A DNA stretch of 64,000 nt from Acidobacteriota bacterium (GTDB taxonomy: Bacteria > Acidobacteriota > Vicinamibacteria > Vicinamibacterales > 2-12-FULL-66-21), in assembly GCA_003222675.1 (NCBI GenBank), contig QHWT01000064.1, positions 1 to 64,000 of the forward strand, written 5' to 3'. Numbering within the stretch: the stretch's first letter is position 1; the number at the start of each line of letters is the position of its first letter. Positions 33,593-44,573 of this stretch are shown here, piece after piece. The notes under the pieces were generated by a model. The model ran no database searches. It was not told the origin of the DNA and worked only from the letters and a program-made list of their open reading frames with translations. The translations under genes and the position numbers were made by a program.

Positions 33593-35023
33593 TCAGAAGA
33601 GCGGGCGCCACGTGAAGAAGATAGCGGCGACCAGTCCCTGTCCAAGCGCGAATGCGGTGACGAATGGGAGGACGAAGCGCCGCGGCAGGATCGCCGCGAG
33701 CGCCAGGAAGGCCGGAAACAAGGTCGACGTGAGACGTCCCATCGACAGCACGCCACCGGCGAGCACCGGCGGAACGATGTTGATGATGACGAAGACCGCG
33801 GCGCTCAAACCGAGACGGCGGAACACGGGCCAGAGCATCACCAGCGCGAATACGAACGCCAGCGCGTTCAGCGTGTCGTACGGCACGAGCATCAGCGCCC
33901 GCGCGAGGCCTTCATCGTCGATCCGTGCGAGCCCGCGCGCCAGCGGCGCCAGTCCTTGAAACGATCGCCCCCATGCTTCGTGCAGCCGCGCCCACCCGAA
34001 CCAGGATCCAGTGAGATCGTGCACATATGCGCTGTAGGCCAGCATTCCGAGTCCCGCGGCCGACGCCGACAGAATTGATTTCGTGATTTGGTGATCCGGT
34101 GATCTGATGATGGTGCGATTGCGCCAGAGGTCCTCGGCTATGAGGCACGCGAGCGCCACGCTGAGGAAGCAGCCGTTCGGCCGCGTCAGGCCAACCAGCG
34201 CGCCCCACGCGGCGGCGCGCACCCACTCGTGGCGGCGGAAGTGATAGAACGCTGCGACAGATCCCAACAGGAACAGCGCTTCCGTGTAAGGCAGGCTGAA
34301 GAAGATCGCGAACGGATATGCCGCGAGCAGCGTGACCGCGTCGGCCGCGTGCGCTTCGCCGATTGTGTCGCGCGCCAGCCGCGCCAGGTACGACGCACCC
34401 CACACAAATGTGACGATTGAGAGGATCGCGCCTCCCCACAGCGCCCGCGCCATGCGCCGTTCCCAGGGGACGCCTCCCTCGAACGCCCCCACAAGATAAC
34501 CAACCACGCGCATCGCGAACGGATACGCGGGAAAGAACGCGACGTTCTGCTGACGATCGAAACGTGCCTGGAAGTGATAGCCGTTGATCGCAATGTCGCC
34601 GTACCAGCCCGCGTCGTAGCGCGCCGGCAGATTCATCACCGGATCGCCAGAGAGCTGAAACCCGACCTCCGTGCTGAAGCCAATCGCCAGCACCGCGAAG
34701 TAGCCGGCGACGAGCACCGCGATGCGTGAGAACCACGCCGTGGTAATGACCGCCGCAGACGGATCGTCGCGCAGGGTGCGCGCCCACGCCACGGCGCGGC
34801 CATGGAGCGGCGGCGACGGAAAGGCAGCGTGCCGGACGGCGATGATGGCGAGCGTGATGAACGCGAGCCGCAGCGGCGACCGCGCCGAGAGCCGGACGAA
34901 GCCGACGTGGGTGGAGAACCCGCCGAAGAGCACGACCGCCAGGGTGACGACGAACGCGGCGAGCGCGAGCGCATCGAGGATGCGGACCCACGACGGCAGT
35001 CGTGGTGCATCTCGCTCGGCCAT
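33593..35023 (-). CDS. PIG-V-like mannosyltransferase family membrane protein
   Basis: The 476-residue protein has about eleven membrane segments and a luminal-type loop LPARYDAGWYGDIAINGYHF near residue 133, whose acidic and aromatic residues fit GT-C transferases of the PIG-V/GPI-mannosyltransferase type. The segments VAFFPAYPFAMRVVGY and GLTRPNGCFL also match that family. Its donor is presumably a polyprenyl-phospho-sugar. The start ATG at 35023 overlaps the aminotransferase stop (TGATG). The stretch IRSPDHQITKS (near 34076-34110) is encoded by the same octamer repeat seen in intergenic gaps, so a repeat seems to have entered the gene in frame. Confidence 0.75.
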   Translation of the reverse strand: MAERDAPRLPSWVRILDALALAAFVVTLAVVLFGGFSTHVGFVRLSARSPLRLAFITLAIIAVRHAAFPSPPLHGRAVAWARTLRDDPSAAVITTAWFSRIAVLVAGYFAVLAIGFSTEVGFQLSGDPVMNLPARYDAGWYGDIAINGYHFQARFDRQQNVAFFPAYPFAMRVVGYLVGAFEGGVPWERRMARALWGGAILSIVTFVWGASYLARLARDTIGEAHAADAVTLLAAYPFAIFFSLPYTEALFLLGSVAAFYHFRRHEWVRAAAWGALVGLTRPNGCFLSVALACLIAEDLWRNRTIIRSPDHQITKSILSASAAGLGMLAYSAYVHDLTGSWFGWARLHEAWGRSFQGLAPLARGLARIDDEGLARALMLVPYDTLNALAFVFALVMLWPVFRRLGLSAAVFVIINIVPPVLAGGVLSMGRLTSTLFPAFLALAAILPRRFVLPFVTAFALGQGLVAAIFFTWRPLF

Positions 35024-36195
35024 CAATGTCTGGTGCCGGCCCGCAGCACGCCGTCGAGCACGTCCAGCCCGCGTTTCATCTCGTCCAGCGTGCCGATCGA
35101 GATCCGCGCCATACGCGTCAACGGCGGAAAGAGACGGCCGATCAGGAGATCCTGCTTCGCGCAGGCATCGATCACAGGCTGGACGTCGCGGCGGAGGTCG
35201 ACCATGACGAAGTTGGTATGCGATTCGCCCACCTCGTAGCCAAGCTTGCGGATCGCATCAATGGTGAACTGGCGAACCTCACGGTTGCGGGCGCGCTCCG
35301 CCGCAACGTGCGCGGCATCGGTGAGCGCCGTCATCGCCGCGGCAGACGCGAGCACGTTGACGCCAGCGTTCCACTTGAAGGCGCGGAGCGGTGCAAGCGT
35401 ATCGGGTTGCGCGATCGCGTAGCCCACGCGGAGGCCAGCCATCCCGAACACCTTTGAAAACGTGCGCGACACGATTACCCGCGGGTTCTGCCGCGCGATT
35501 GGCACAGCGGTGCGATACGACGGATCATCGACGTACTCGTGGTACGCCTCGTCGATCAGGATCCTCGTCCGCGGCGAACGGCGGCCGACGTACGCGATGA
35601 AATCGTCGATCGCCGATGCACCGTGCACGGTGCCCGTTGGATTGTTTGGATTACAGAGGAACACGAGCCCGGCGTCCGACGCCTGGTCGGCCATCGGCTG
35701 GAGATCGAGCGCCAGCGATCGGTCGACGGGAACTTCGATCACTGCTGATCCCGACGCGCGCGCCTGGCCGGCGGGCGCTTCGAATGTCGGCAGCCCCGTC
35801 ACGAGCGGGCGATCGGGCGACGTGTAGCCAAGCACCGCGATCCGCAGAATTTCTCCCGAGCCGCAGCCGACAAGCACGTGATCGTCGGGGACACCCTGCG
35901 CGCGCGCAATCGCGGCCTGGACATGGCGCTCCATGTCGTACGGATAGCGGTTCGTCTCGCCGAACGCGGCGCCGATCGCCGCGAGGACGTTCTCGCCAGG
36001 ACCAAGCGGATTCTCGTTGCTGTTCAGACGGAGCGCCGTCACCGATCCCGATACCGATGACGATCTCGCGCCGGGCGGAAGTCCGCCCAGCGATTCGTGG
36101 CCGCGCGCCGCGAGCATGTCCGCCGGCCTCAGTGCGGCAGCACCGACTCCGGATAATCCGAGCGCGCGAATGAACGATCGTCGCGTGGTGAACAT
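35023..36195 (-). CDS. HisC-like PLP aminotransferase with Tat signal
   Basis: The 390-residue protein is a class I/II aminotransferase of the histidinol-phosphate group. It has NENPLGPG, CNPNNPTG, DEAYHEYVD and SRTFSKVFGMAGLRVGY with the PLP lysine at Lys248. Unusually, its N-terminus is MFTTRRSFIRALGLSGVGAA, a twin-arginine signal, so the folded enzyme should be exported. It is not next to other his genes. A TAAAAT hexamer lies 9 bases before the ATG. Substrate is unknown; a biosynthetic role in histidine is doubtful given the signal and context. Confidence 0.87.
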   Translation of the reverse strand: MFTTRRSFIRALGLSGVGAAALRPADMLAARGHESLGGLPPGARSSSVSGSVTALRLNSNENPLGPGENVLAAIGAAFGETNRYPYDMERHVQAAIARAQGVPDDHVLVGCGSGEILRIAVLGYTSPDRPLVTGLPTFEAPAGQARASGSAVIEVPVDRSLALDLQPMADQASDAGLVFLCNPNNPTGTVHGASAIDDFIAYVGRRSPRTRILIDEAYHEYVDDPSYRTAVPIARQNPRVIVSRTFSKVFGMAGLRVGYAIAQPDTLAPLRAFKWNAGVNVLASAAAMTALTDAAHVAAERARNREVRQFTIDAIRKLGYEVGESHTNFVMVDLRRDVQPVIDACAKQDLLIGRLFPPLTRMARISIGTLDEMKRGLDVLDGVLRAGTRH

Positions 36196-36207
36196 CGTGC
36201 GCGCATT

Positions 36208-36714
36208 TTACTGCGCCTGCCGGAGCGCTTGTTCCTCTATTCTGATGCGCTTCAACATCAGCGCCGCGAACCCGATGACGGCGGGAATGCCTGCGATCAC
36301 CGCGTGCATCGCCATCGCGGTGCCGGCAAGCTCACCAGCAACCGCCACGTAGTTGGGATGGCGCAGCCATCGGTAGGGCCCTCGCAAGCTTCGTGATGAG
36401 CCTGGCGGCACCAGCACGCGGAACGTCCATCGATCTCCAAGCGATGCAATCGCCCAATACTTGAGGATCTTTGCGGCCGTGAACACCGCGGCGCCGACAA
36501 CGGCGCCAGGATCGAGCGTCACGCCGCGGAGGGCGCCTTCGGTGATCATCGCAAGGAACGTCGCCGGATACGCGATCAGCATCGCGCCATACACGTCGCC
36601 CGACGGTTCGAGCGCGCCCATCGCGCGAAGTCGACGCTCGTGGCGCGCGGACACCCGCGCCTCCACCAGCATCGGCAGGAATACGGGGACGAGCCACAGA
36701 ACGGGGACACTCAC
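36208..36714 (-). CDS. Isoprenylcysteine methyltransferase-like membrane protein
   Basis: The 168-residue protein has four to five membrane segments and the ICMT/PEMT signature GPYRWLRHPNYVAVAGELAGTAM. A DRWTFRVLVPPG segment precedes it. Such proteins use SAM to methylate carboxyl or hydroxyl groups of lipids and polyketides. No ATG precedes the first membrane segment; likely starts are the GTG at 36714 or 36726, which lie inside a 72-bp palindromic element, and an ATG further in would delete half a helix. It follows the FAD oxidoreductase gene on the same strand. Confidence 0.75.
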   Translation of the reverse strand: MSVPVLWLVPVFLPMLVEARVSARHERRLRAMGALEPSGDVYGAMLIAYPATFLAMITEGALRGVTLDPGAVVGAAVFTAAKILKYWAIASLGDRWTFRVLVPPGSSRSLRGPYRWLRHPNYVAVAGELAGTAMAMHAVIAGIPAVIGFAALMLKRIRIEEQALRQAQ

Positions 36715-36769
36715 AGTTCTTCCCACAAGCGAACACTTTTTGCCGCAAAAGTGTGAGTGTCCCCGTTCT
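36698..36769. repeat. 72-bp nested palindrome (MITE/REP-like)
   Basis: AGAACGGGGACACTCACA at 36698-36715 faces its exact complement at 36752-36769. Inside, ACACTTTT (36733-36740) faces AAAAGTGT (36747-36754). The element lies between the oxidoreductase and the methyltransferase and provides the GTG start of the latter. It has the shape of a small non-autonomous mobile element. Confidence 0.8.
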
Positions 36770-36790
36770 GAGCCGGCGGAAGTGTGACGG

Positions 36791-37924
36791 TCACCGTTTC
36801 GAAAGATCGCCCGCAAACGCGATCGTGCGGCGCAGCAGGACGGGCGCGGACGAGGCCGCAAAGCCGGCGAGCTCCAGGCCGGCGCGGGACGCAACGACCT
36901 GCCGCAGCACGCGATTGAACCGCCACTTCCCTGCGAACTCGCCGCGCCGCAACCGGGCGAGCGTTCGATGCGGCGTGCGCACGTGGCGCGCAAGCGCCGC
37001 GAGCGCAACGTTCGCCGCCAGCTCCGCGCCGACGACGGCAAAGCGCAGCCCGTCGCCCGTCATCGGATCGATGAAGCCCGCGGCATCACCCGCCAGGAGC
37101 AGGCCCGGCACGCCGGCCGCGGAGGCATCGACGGCCAGCGGCCCGAGGACGATCGGCGGCGAAACCATGCGGGCCGAGCTCACCCGGTCCGCGAGCTGCC
37201 AATCGCGAGAGATCGCCTCACGCAACGCGCGCGGCGGATCGTCGAGGCCGCGCTGGTTCGCGGTCACGAGGCACACGTTCGCCGCGCCCGTGCCGAGCGG
37301 CGCCACGCCGATGTACCGCCCGTGCCTGACGTGCATCTCGCCATACGCCGTCAGCCCTGTGATGCCTTCGAAATATGCGCCGACGGCCCACCGCCGCGGC
37401 CGCAGCGGATGCCGCGTCAATTTGAGCGCCAGCGCAAGACGCGATCGCCGGCCGTCCGCCGCGATGACGAGCGGCGAGGGGATCCGGACGTCGCGTCCAT
37501 CGCGACCGGCGATCACGATGCCACGGACCTTCTGTCCGCGTTCGTTCTCGAGCAGCGGCGCCCGCACCAGCACGCCCTCTTCGACGCGCGCCCCCGCGGC
37601 GGCGGCCTCCTCGATGAGCGCGTAGTCCAAATCCCGCCGCGGCAGCGCGAGGCCGCGCACCTCGCCGTACTCCCCGAGGACCTCTACGCCCCCTTCACCG
37701 GTGACGAGCATGCCGTGCACCTCGATCGCGCGCGACTCGAACCGCGAGGTGAGGCCCAGTCGCCTCAACGCCACCATCGTGCCCGGATTGATCGTGTCCC
37801 CGCACAACTTGTCGCGCGGAAACCGCGCGCGATCGACGACGAGCACTCGCGCGCCTCCCCGTGCGAGCAGCGTGGCCGCCACGCTCCCCGCCGGTCCGGC
37901 GCCGCAGACAATCACGTCAAACAC
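36791..37924 (-). CDS. FAD-dependent oxidoreductase, geranylgeranyl-reductase type
   Basis: The 377-residue flavoprotein opens with VIVCGAGPAGSVAATLLAR, the GxGxxG FAD site. It carries the PRDKLCGD active-site segment and GDAAGFIDPMTGDGLRFA, features of the geranylgeranyl reductase/monooxygenase family (PHBH fold). It overlaps the ketoacyl synthase gene by 8 bases and precedes an ICMT-like methyltransferase. The synthase-oxidoreductase-methyltransferase order is like small lipid or polyketide pathways, so it probably hydroxylates or reduces a long acyl or isoprenoid product. Confidence 0.88.
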   Translation of the reverse strand: MFDVIVCGAGPAGSVAATLLARGGARVLVVDRARFPRDKLCGDTINPGTMVALRRLGLTSRFESRAIEVHGMLVTGEGGVEVLGEYGEVRGLALPRRDLDYALIEEAAAAGARVEEGVLVRAPLLENERGQKVRGIVIAGRDGRDVRIPSPLVIAADGRRSRLALALKLTRHPLRPRRWAVGAYFEGITGLTAYGEMHVRHGRYIGVAPLGTGAANVCLVTANQRGLDDPPRALREAISRDWQLADRVSSARMVSPPIVLGPLAVDASAAGVPGLLLAGDAAGFIDPMTGDGLRFAVVGAELAANVALAALARHVRTPHRTLARLRRGEFAGKWRFNRVLRQVVASRAGLELAGFAASSAPVLLRRTIAFAGDLSKR

Positions 37925-39197
37925 GGCCGAGTACTATCGCGCTGTTCTTGGAACCAAATCCGAGGCAGTTGCAGAGCGCCGCCTGGGCCGATGCGTTGCG
38001 GCCGGTGTTCGGGATGAAGTCGAGGTCGCAGGCGGGATCGCGTTCGCGCTGATTGATCGTCGGCGGCAGGAATTCGCGCGACAACGCGAGCGCTGACGTC
38101 ACGATCCCAGCCGCGCCGCTCGCTCCCTGCGGATGGCCGATCATCGACTTCGTCGACGAGCCCGGCACTGCGTCAGCCCTCGATCCCAACAGCTCGCGCA
38201 CGCAGCGCGACTCGACTGCGTCGTTGAGCACGGTGGACGTGCCGTGGAAGTTCACGTACCCGATCTCTTCAATCGGACGGCCGGCACGTTCGATTGCCAG
38301 CCGCATGGCGCGGACGATCTGCTCGCCGTTGGGGTCCATCTGCACGCGGTGATATGCGTCGCATGTGGATCCGTAACCCTCGACTCGCGCGTAGATCGTC
38401 GCGCCGCGTGCGCGCGCGCGATCTTCGCGCTCCAGCACGACCATCCAGGCCCCTTCGCCGAGCACGAACCCATCGCGCCCGCGGTCGAACGGCCGCGAGG
38501 CCTCTCCGGGAACGTCGTTGTACTTCGTTGCGATCGCGCGCATCTTCGAGAAGCCGAAGATCATGCCGGGCGTCACGCAGGCGTCGGCCCCGCCTGACAA
38601 CATGATCTCGGCGTCGCCGCTGCGGATCATGGACGTGGCGTAGCCGATCGCGTCGGTGGAGCTCGTGCAGCCCGTCGACACCACGTGGCTGATGCCGTGC
38701 AATTCGAGGGCGATCGAAATCTCGCTCGAGATCATCCCGACGATTGAGACCGGGATGGCGTAGGGGGTGACCCGCTTCCAGCCGTCGGTGAAGAACTCGT
38801 AGTAACTCCGTTCCGCTACGTCGATGCCGCCGGCGCCGCTGCCCACCAGCACCCCGGCGTCCGGCTCGTTCAGCCGCAGGCCCGCGTCCTGCCACGCTTC
38901 GAGCGCTGCGATCACGCCGATGAGCGACGCGCGCGAGTACCGCCGGGGATCCGCGCGCCCCCCTCCGTCACCATTGCCCTGCGCCCGCTCGTCGATGACC
39001 GGCGCGTCCTCGATTGTGAGCGCGGGCACCGGCGCCGCTACCGTGCACGGGAAGGCTGAGGCGTCGAATTCGATGATGGGTCGCGTGGCGCTGCAGCCGC
39101 GGCTGATGTGGTTCCAGAAACGTTCGCGGCCGACGCCGTATGGAGAGACCACGCCGATCCCGCTGATGACGACGCGCGGCGAACCGTTGAGCGCCAT
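37917..39197 (-). CDS. Beta-ketoacyl-ACP synthase II family
   Basis: The 426-residue protein has the KAS II catalytic set: Cys177 in STGCTSSTDA, His318 in NFHGTST, Lys350 and His355 in KSMIGHPQGASG. It elongates acyl-ACP with malonyl-ACP. An insert near residues 70-85 (RAQGNGDGGGRAD) is poorly conserved. No acyl carrier protein, KR or FabD gene is next to it, so it is not the housekeeping fab cluster. The oxidoreductase and methyltransferase downstream suggest a dedicated secondary lipid. Its start is 18 bases from the divergent start at 39216. Confidence 0.92.
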   Translation of the reverse strand: MALNGSPRVVISGIGVVSPYGVGRERFWNHISRGCSATRPIIEFDASAFPCTVAAPVPALTIEDAPVIDERAQGNGDGGGRADPRRYSRASLIGVIAALEAWQDAGLRLNEPDAGVLVGSGAGGIDVAERSYYEFFTDGWKRVTPYAIPVSIVGMISSEISIALELHGISHVVSTGCTSSTDAIGYATSMIRSGDAEIMLSGGADACVTPGMIFGFSKMRAIATKYNDVPGEASRPFDRGRDGFVLGEGAWMVVLEREDRARARGATIYARVEGYGSTCDAYHRVQMDPNGEQIVRAMRLAIERAGRPIEEIGYVNFHGTSTVLNDAVESRCVRELLGSRADAVPGSSTKSMIGHPQGASGAAGIVTSALALSREFLPPTINQRERDPACDLDFIPNTGRNASAQAALCNCLGFGSKNSAIVLGRV

Positions 39198-39202
39198 GTC
39201 TC

Positions 39203-39208
39203 TATAAT
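39203..39208 (+). promoter_or_regulatory. TATAAT -10 element in the divergent gap
   Basis: A perfect TATAAT ends 7 bases before the ATG at 39216, implying a leaderless transcript of the NnrU-type pseudogene. The 18-base gap to the divergent synthase start at 39197 leaves no room for a classic promoter there, so the synthase promoter must lie within the opposite gene or overlap this site. Confidence 0.5.
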
Positions 39209-39215
39209 CCCCCAG

Positions 39216-39894
39216 ATGACGAGGCGGCGACCCGGCATCGGCGCGCTCATGTGTGCGTGGACGGGTGCGGCGGCCTTCCTGGCCTCGCTCCTCGTCTTCC
39301 TTTATTTATATGGCATCACATATGGTCGCGCCTCGGACGCCGGCCCAGCCGGGCGCGGGGTTGTCATCGACATACTCCTGTTCAGTCTCTTCGCGCTGCA
39401 CCATTCCCTTCTCGCGCGTGCTAGCCTGAAGCGTAGAGTCGAATCAGTCGTCCCCACCTCGCTCGAACGTTCCACCTATACCTGGACCGCCAGCGCGCTG
39501 TTCGTGATTGTCTGCGTATCGTGGCAGCCGGTGGATGGGCTTCTCTATTCGCTTCCCGGAGCGTGGCGCGCCGCAGGATACGCGGCGCAAGTAGCCGGAC
39601 TCGCAATGATTGTCGCCGGCGCCTCCGCCATCGATGTGCTCGATCTCGCAGGGGTCCGTCAAGTCCTCGATGCCCGATCGGGCAAGATCTCAGCGCACAT
39701 GCCGTTGAAGACGGACGGCGCCTACCGCAGCGCCCAACATGACCGGCACTCGCGCCGTCTTCGCCATAGTCAGCACGCTGTATCTCGCGGTAGCAGTCCC
39801 GTTCGAGGAACGATCGCTGGTCGACGTGTTCGGCGAGTCGTACCAACGTTATCAGCGCGCAACGCGATGGAGAATGCTGCCGGGAATCTGGTAA
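39216..39894 (+). pseudogene. NnrU/ICMT-like methyltransferase broken by an internal deletion
   Basis: The first frame encodes an NnrU-like membrane protein up to MPLKTDGAYR (about residue 170), then runs out of family sequence. In the +1 frame, from 39739, the proper C-terminus reappears: MTGTRAVFAIVSTLYLAVAV, EERSLVDVFGESYQRYQ and RMLPGIW, ending at TAA 39892-39894. The part missing in between is the GPYRxVRHPxYLGW motif that binds SAM, so about 20 codons plus a frame were lost at ~39730. The gene is probably non-functional. A sequencing or assembly error cannot delete a specific motif so cleanly but should be checked. Confidence 0.8.
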
Positions 39895-39898
39895 TTGC

Positions 39899-39955
39899 GT
39901 AATTTGGAAATCGGGTAATTCAAATTCTCAATTACCCGATTCTCAATTACCCGAT
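39899..39955. repeat. AATTACCCGATT repeats with inverted copy
   Basis: TCGGGTAATT (39911-39920) faces two head-to-tail copies of AATTACCCGAT on a 16-base period (39930-39955), making a hairpin between two convergent genes. It is AT-rich compared with the surrounding DNA. Confidence 0.7.
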
Positions 39956-39956
39956 C

Positions 39957-40229
39957 TCAGAGAAACACCAGCGACTGGTGCGAGGGGATTTCGAACCTGC
40001 GCTGACACTGGCGGCACACGACGGCATCGTCGACGCGGATGAGATAGTTGCGCAGCTTCCCGAACAAGGCGCCGTCGCGTTCGTCCGCCCCGGGCGGCAG
40101 GCGGTCCTTCTTCGTGCGCCGGATCCAATGCACCTGGTATTCGTCGCGATGGCGACACTCCGGACAGGTCAGCGTTGCCGGTTTCGTTTCCGCTTTCTCG
40201 TGGAAGAATTCCCGCTCCTGCAGCGCCAT
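39957..40229 (-). CDS. Small zinc-ribbon protein, unknown
   Basis: The 90-residue protein begins MALQEREFFHEKAE and has two CxxC pairs (CPEC at 22-25 and CRQC at 72-75) expected to hold one zinc. It contains a basic middle segment, IRRTKKDRLPPG. It resembles no named family that I can state. I choose the ATG at 40229 because upstream sequence in this frame is only heptamer repeat. Possibly a nucleic-acid-binding or ribosome-associated zinc ribbon. Confidence 0.6.
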   Translation of the reverse strand: MALQEREFFHEKAETKPATLTCPECRHRDEYQVHWIRRTKKDRLPPGADERDGALFGKLRNYLIRVDDAVVCRQCQRRFEIPSHQSLVFL

Positions 40230-40296
40230 ATGACGATCATAACAAATGGTTGTCGGACGATGGAGGTCGGAGGACGGTGGACTGATTATCGATGAC

Positions 40297-40410
40297 GCAT
40301 CCCGCGCCCCGCATCCCGCGCCCCGCATCCCGCGCCCCGCGCCCCGCGCCCCGCATCCCGCGCCCCGCGCCCCGCGCCCCGCGTCCCGCGCCCCGCGTCC
40401 CGCGTCCCGG
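40297..40410. repeat. CCCGCGC/CCCGCAT heptamer array
   Basis: About 16 head-to-tail heptamers (CCCGCRY) occupy the gap before the M28 peptidase gene. They are the same unit as at 18011-18113. The array would encode PRPASRA-type heptads if read, but there is no start or ribosome-binding site. Confidence 0.85.
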
Positions 40411-40441
40411 GAGTTATTGCCATTGCGATAGACTCGTAAGA

Positions 40442-42016
40442 GTGTCGTTGAAGCGCTCGTTCGCAATCGTGCTCGTCTGGATGGCGTTGGTCGCGCCAGG
40501 TCCGGCCGAAGTACGGCTGCCGGATGGCGCCGAGCGGGCCGTGGGCAGCATGTCGGCCCAGGCACTGCACGCGATGGTGGAGACGCTTGCGAGCGATGGA
40601 TTCGCGGGTCGCGGCGTCGGACATGAAGGCAACCGCACCGCCGAAGCGTTCATCGCGCACACGCTCGAAGAGAGCGGCGTTCCGCCTGGCGCTGTTGACG
40701 GGACGTACTTTCAGCCCGTCGAGCTCTATCAACCGGCGCTCTCCGGCGACGCGCGACTGAGCATCGAAGATGCGCGCGGCAATCGCGTGGCGTCCTTCGT
40801 CGCCGGCACGGAGTTCTATCCGTTGCCGGAGACAGGCGACCGGGTCGTGCGCGCGCCGCTCGTGCTCGCAGGGTACGGCATCTCCGCGCCCGACGTGCAC
40901 CACGATGATTACGCGCGCTTCGACGCCCGCGGCGCCATCGTTGTCGTGCGGGACGGCGCACCGGACACGCTGCAGACATCCACGCGCATCCCCGAAGAGG
41001 AGCGTCTCGAGCTGACGAGCCTCGAGCGAAAAATGAGGGACGCCCAGGCGCATGGCGCTGCCGGGCTTCTGATCATACGCAGCTACATGCCGGAGCTGCG
41101 CTCCGTCTGGCCCGAGCACCCGTCTGTGCGAACGTCATCGTACCGGCTTCTGTCGGATTTGCGCTTGCATCCCGCACCGCTCGGTGCGATCTCCGACAAG
41201 GCGGCTGGGCCGATCGTCCGCGCGCTGGAGGCGCGGAACTCGCTCGTCGCCGTCTTCGCGCCGGGTCTTGCCGCCGAACGCGTGACGGTGCACAACGTGC
41301 TGGGGTTGATTGAAGGGCGCGACCCCGGGCGCCGCGGCGAGATGATCGTGGTCGGCGCGCACATGGACCATGACGGCATTGACGCCGAGGGGCACATCTA
41401 CAACGGTGCGGACGACAATGCGTCGGGCACGGCGGCCGTGATGTCTGCCGCGGCTGCGCTCGCACGCGCCGCGACCGCCGGCGATCGACCCGCGCGGGCC
41501 ATGTTGTTCGCGCTATGGAACGGCGAGGAAAAGGGCTCACTCGGCGCTGAACGCTTCGTCGACGCGCCTGAACCGCACCGCAAGGTGATCGCGAACCTGA
41601 ACCTCGACATGGTCGGACGCGACGAAGACATCCCGGATCCGTCGGACTGGCGGTTCAACGGGTTTTCGAAGACGGATGCCGCCTCGAACCGCAACACTCT
41701 GCACCTGCTCGGCTATTCGTATACGTCGGACCTTGCGGGTGCCGTGCTCGAAGCGAACGAGGCGGTGGGGCTCACGATTCGCGAAGACTACGACAGGGGC
41801 GCGCAGAACCTGCTGCAACGATCGGATCAGTGGCCGTTCCTCGCGCACGGCATTCCCGCCGTGTTCCTGACGTCGGGGTTGCACCCGGACTATCACACGC
41901 CGCAGGACGACACCGATCGCATCGATTTCGCCAAGTTGGAGCGCGTTGCCAGATTGACCGCGCGAGCCGCGTGGATCGTCGCCGAGGGCCCGGCGCCGCA
42001 GATCCGACGCAGATAG
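40442..42016 (+). CDS. Secreted M28 metallopeptidase with PA domain
   Basis: The 524-residue protein starts at a GTG (40442) directly before a signal peptide (SLKRSFAIVLVWMALVAPGPA). A PA-like domain (~120-260) is inserted before the zinc peptidase domain. The M28 ligands are GAHMDHDG, NGADDNASGT, WNGEEKGS, LNLDMVGRDE and HPDYHTPQDD. It should be a periplasmic or secreted aminopeptidase. A TAGACT hexamer ends 7 bases before the GTG, which again suggests a leaderless message. The stop is followed after 10 bases by the lon start. Confidence 0.9.
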   Translation: MSLKRSFAIVLVWMALVAPGPAEVRLPDGAERAVGSMSAQALHAMVETLASDGFAGRGVGHEGNRTAEAFIAHTLEESGVPPGAVDGTYFQPVELYQPALSGDARLSIEDARGNRVASFVAGTEFYPLPETGDRVVRAPLVLAGYGISAPDVHHDDYARFDARGAIVVVRDGAPDTLQTSTRIPEEERLELTSLERKMRDAQAHGAAGLLIIRSYMPELRSVWPEHPSVRTSSYRLLSDLRLHPAPLGAISDKAAGPIVRALEARNSLVAVFAPGLAAERVTVHNVLGLIEGRDPGRRGEMIVVGAHMDHDGIDAEGHIYNGADDNASGTAAVMSAAAALARAATAGDRPARAMLFALWNGEEKGSLGAERFVDAPEPHRKVIANLNLDMVGRDEDIPDPSDWRFNGFSKTDAASNRNTLHLLGYSYTSDLAGAVLEANEAVGLTIREDYDRGAQNLLQRSDQWPFLAHGIPAVFLTSGLHPDYHTPQDDTDRIDFAKLERVARLTARAAWIVAEGPAPQIRRR

Positions 42017-42026
42017 GGAACGATTC

Positions 42027-44495
<2,469 letters not shown>

Positions 44496-44573
44496 ACGCG
44501 CACCGAAACAAGAGGTCAGAAGACCAGGACTCTTTTGGATGACGGTGCTCCTGATCTCCTTGTCTCCCGCTCG

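Noticed and set aside
36727-37041. N-terminal extension of the ICMT-like protein to 37041
   Set aside because: It would run antiparallel-frame through the 3' part of the FAD oxidoreductase gene on the same strand and through the palindrome; the residues are Arg/Ser-rich shadow.
40292-40441. 50-codon N-terminal extension of the M28 peptidase made of PRPASRAP-type heptads
   Set aside because: It is translation of the CCCGCRY repeat array. The signal peptide begins right after the GTG at 40442, which must be the N-terminus of an exported protein.
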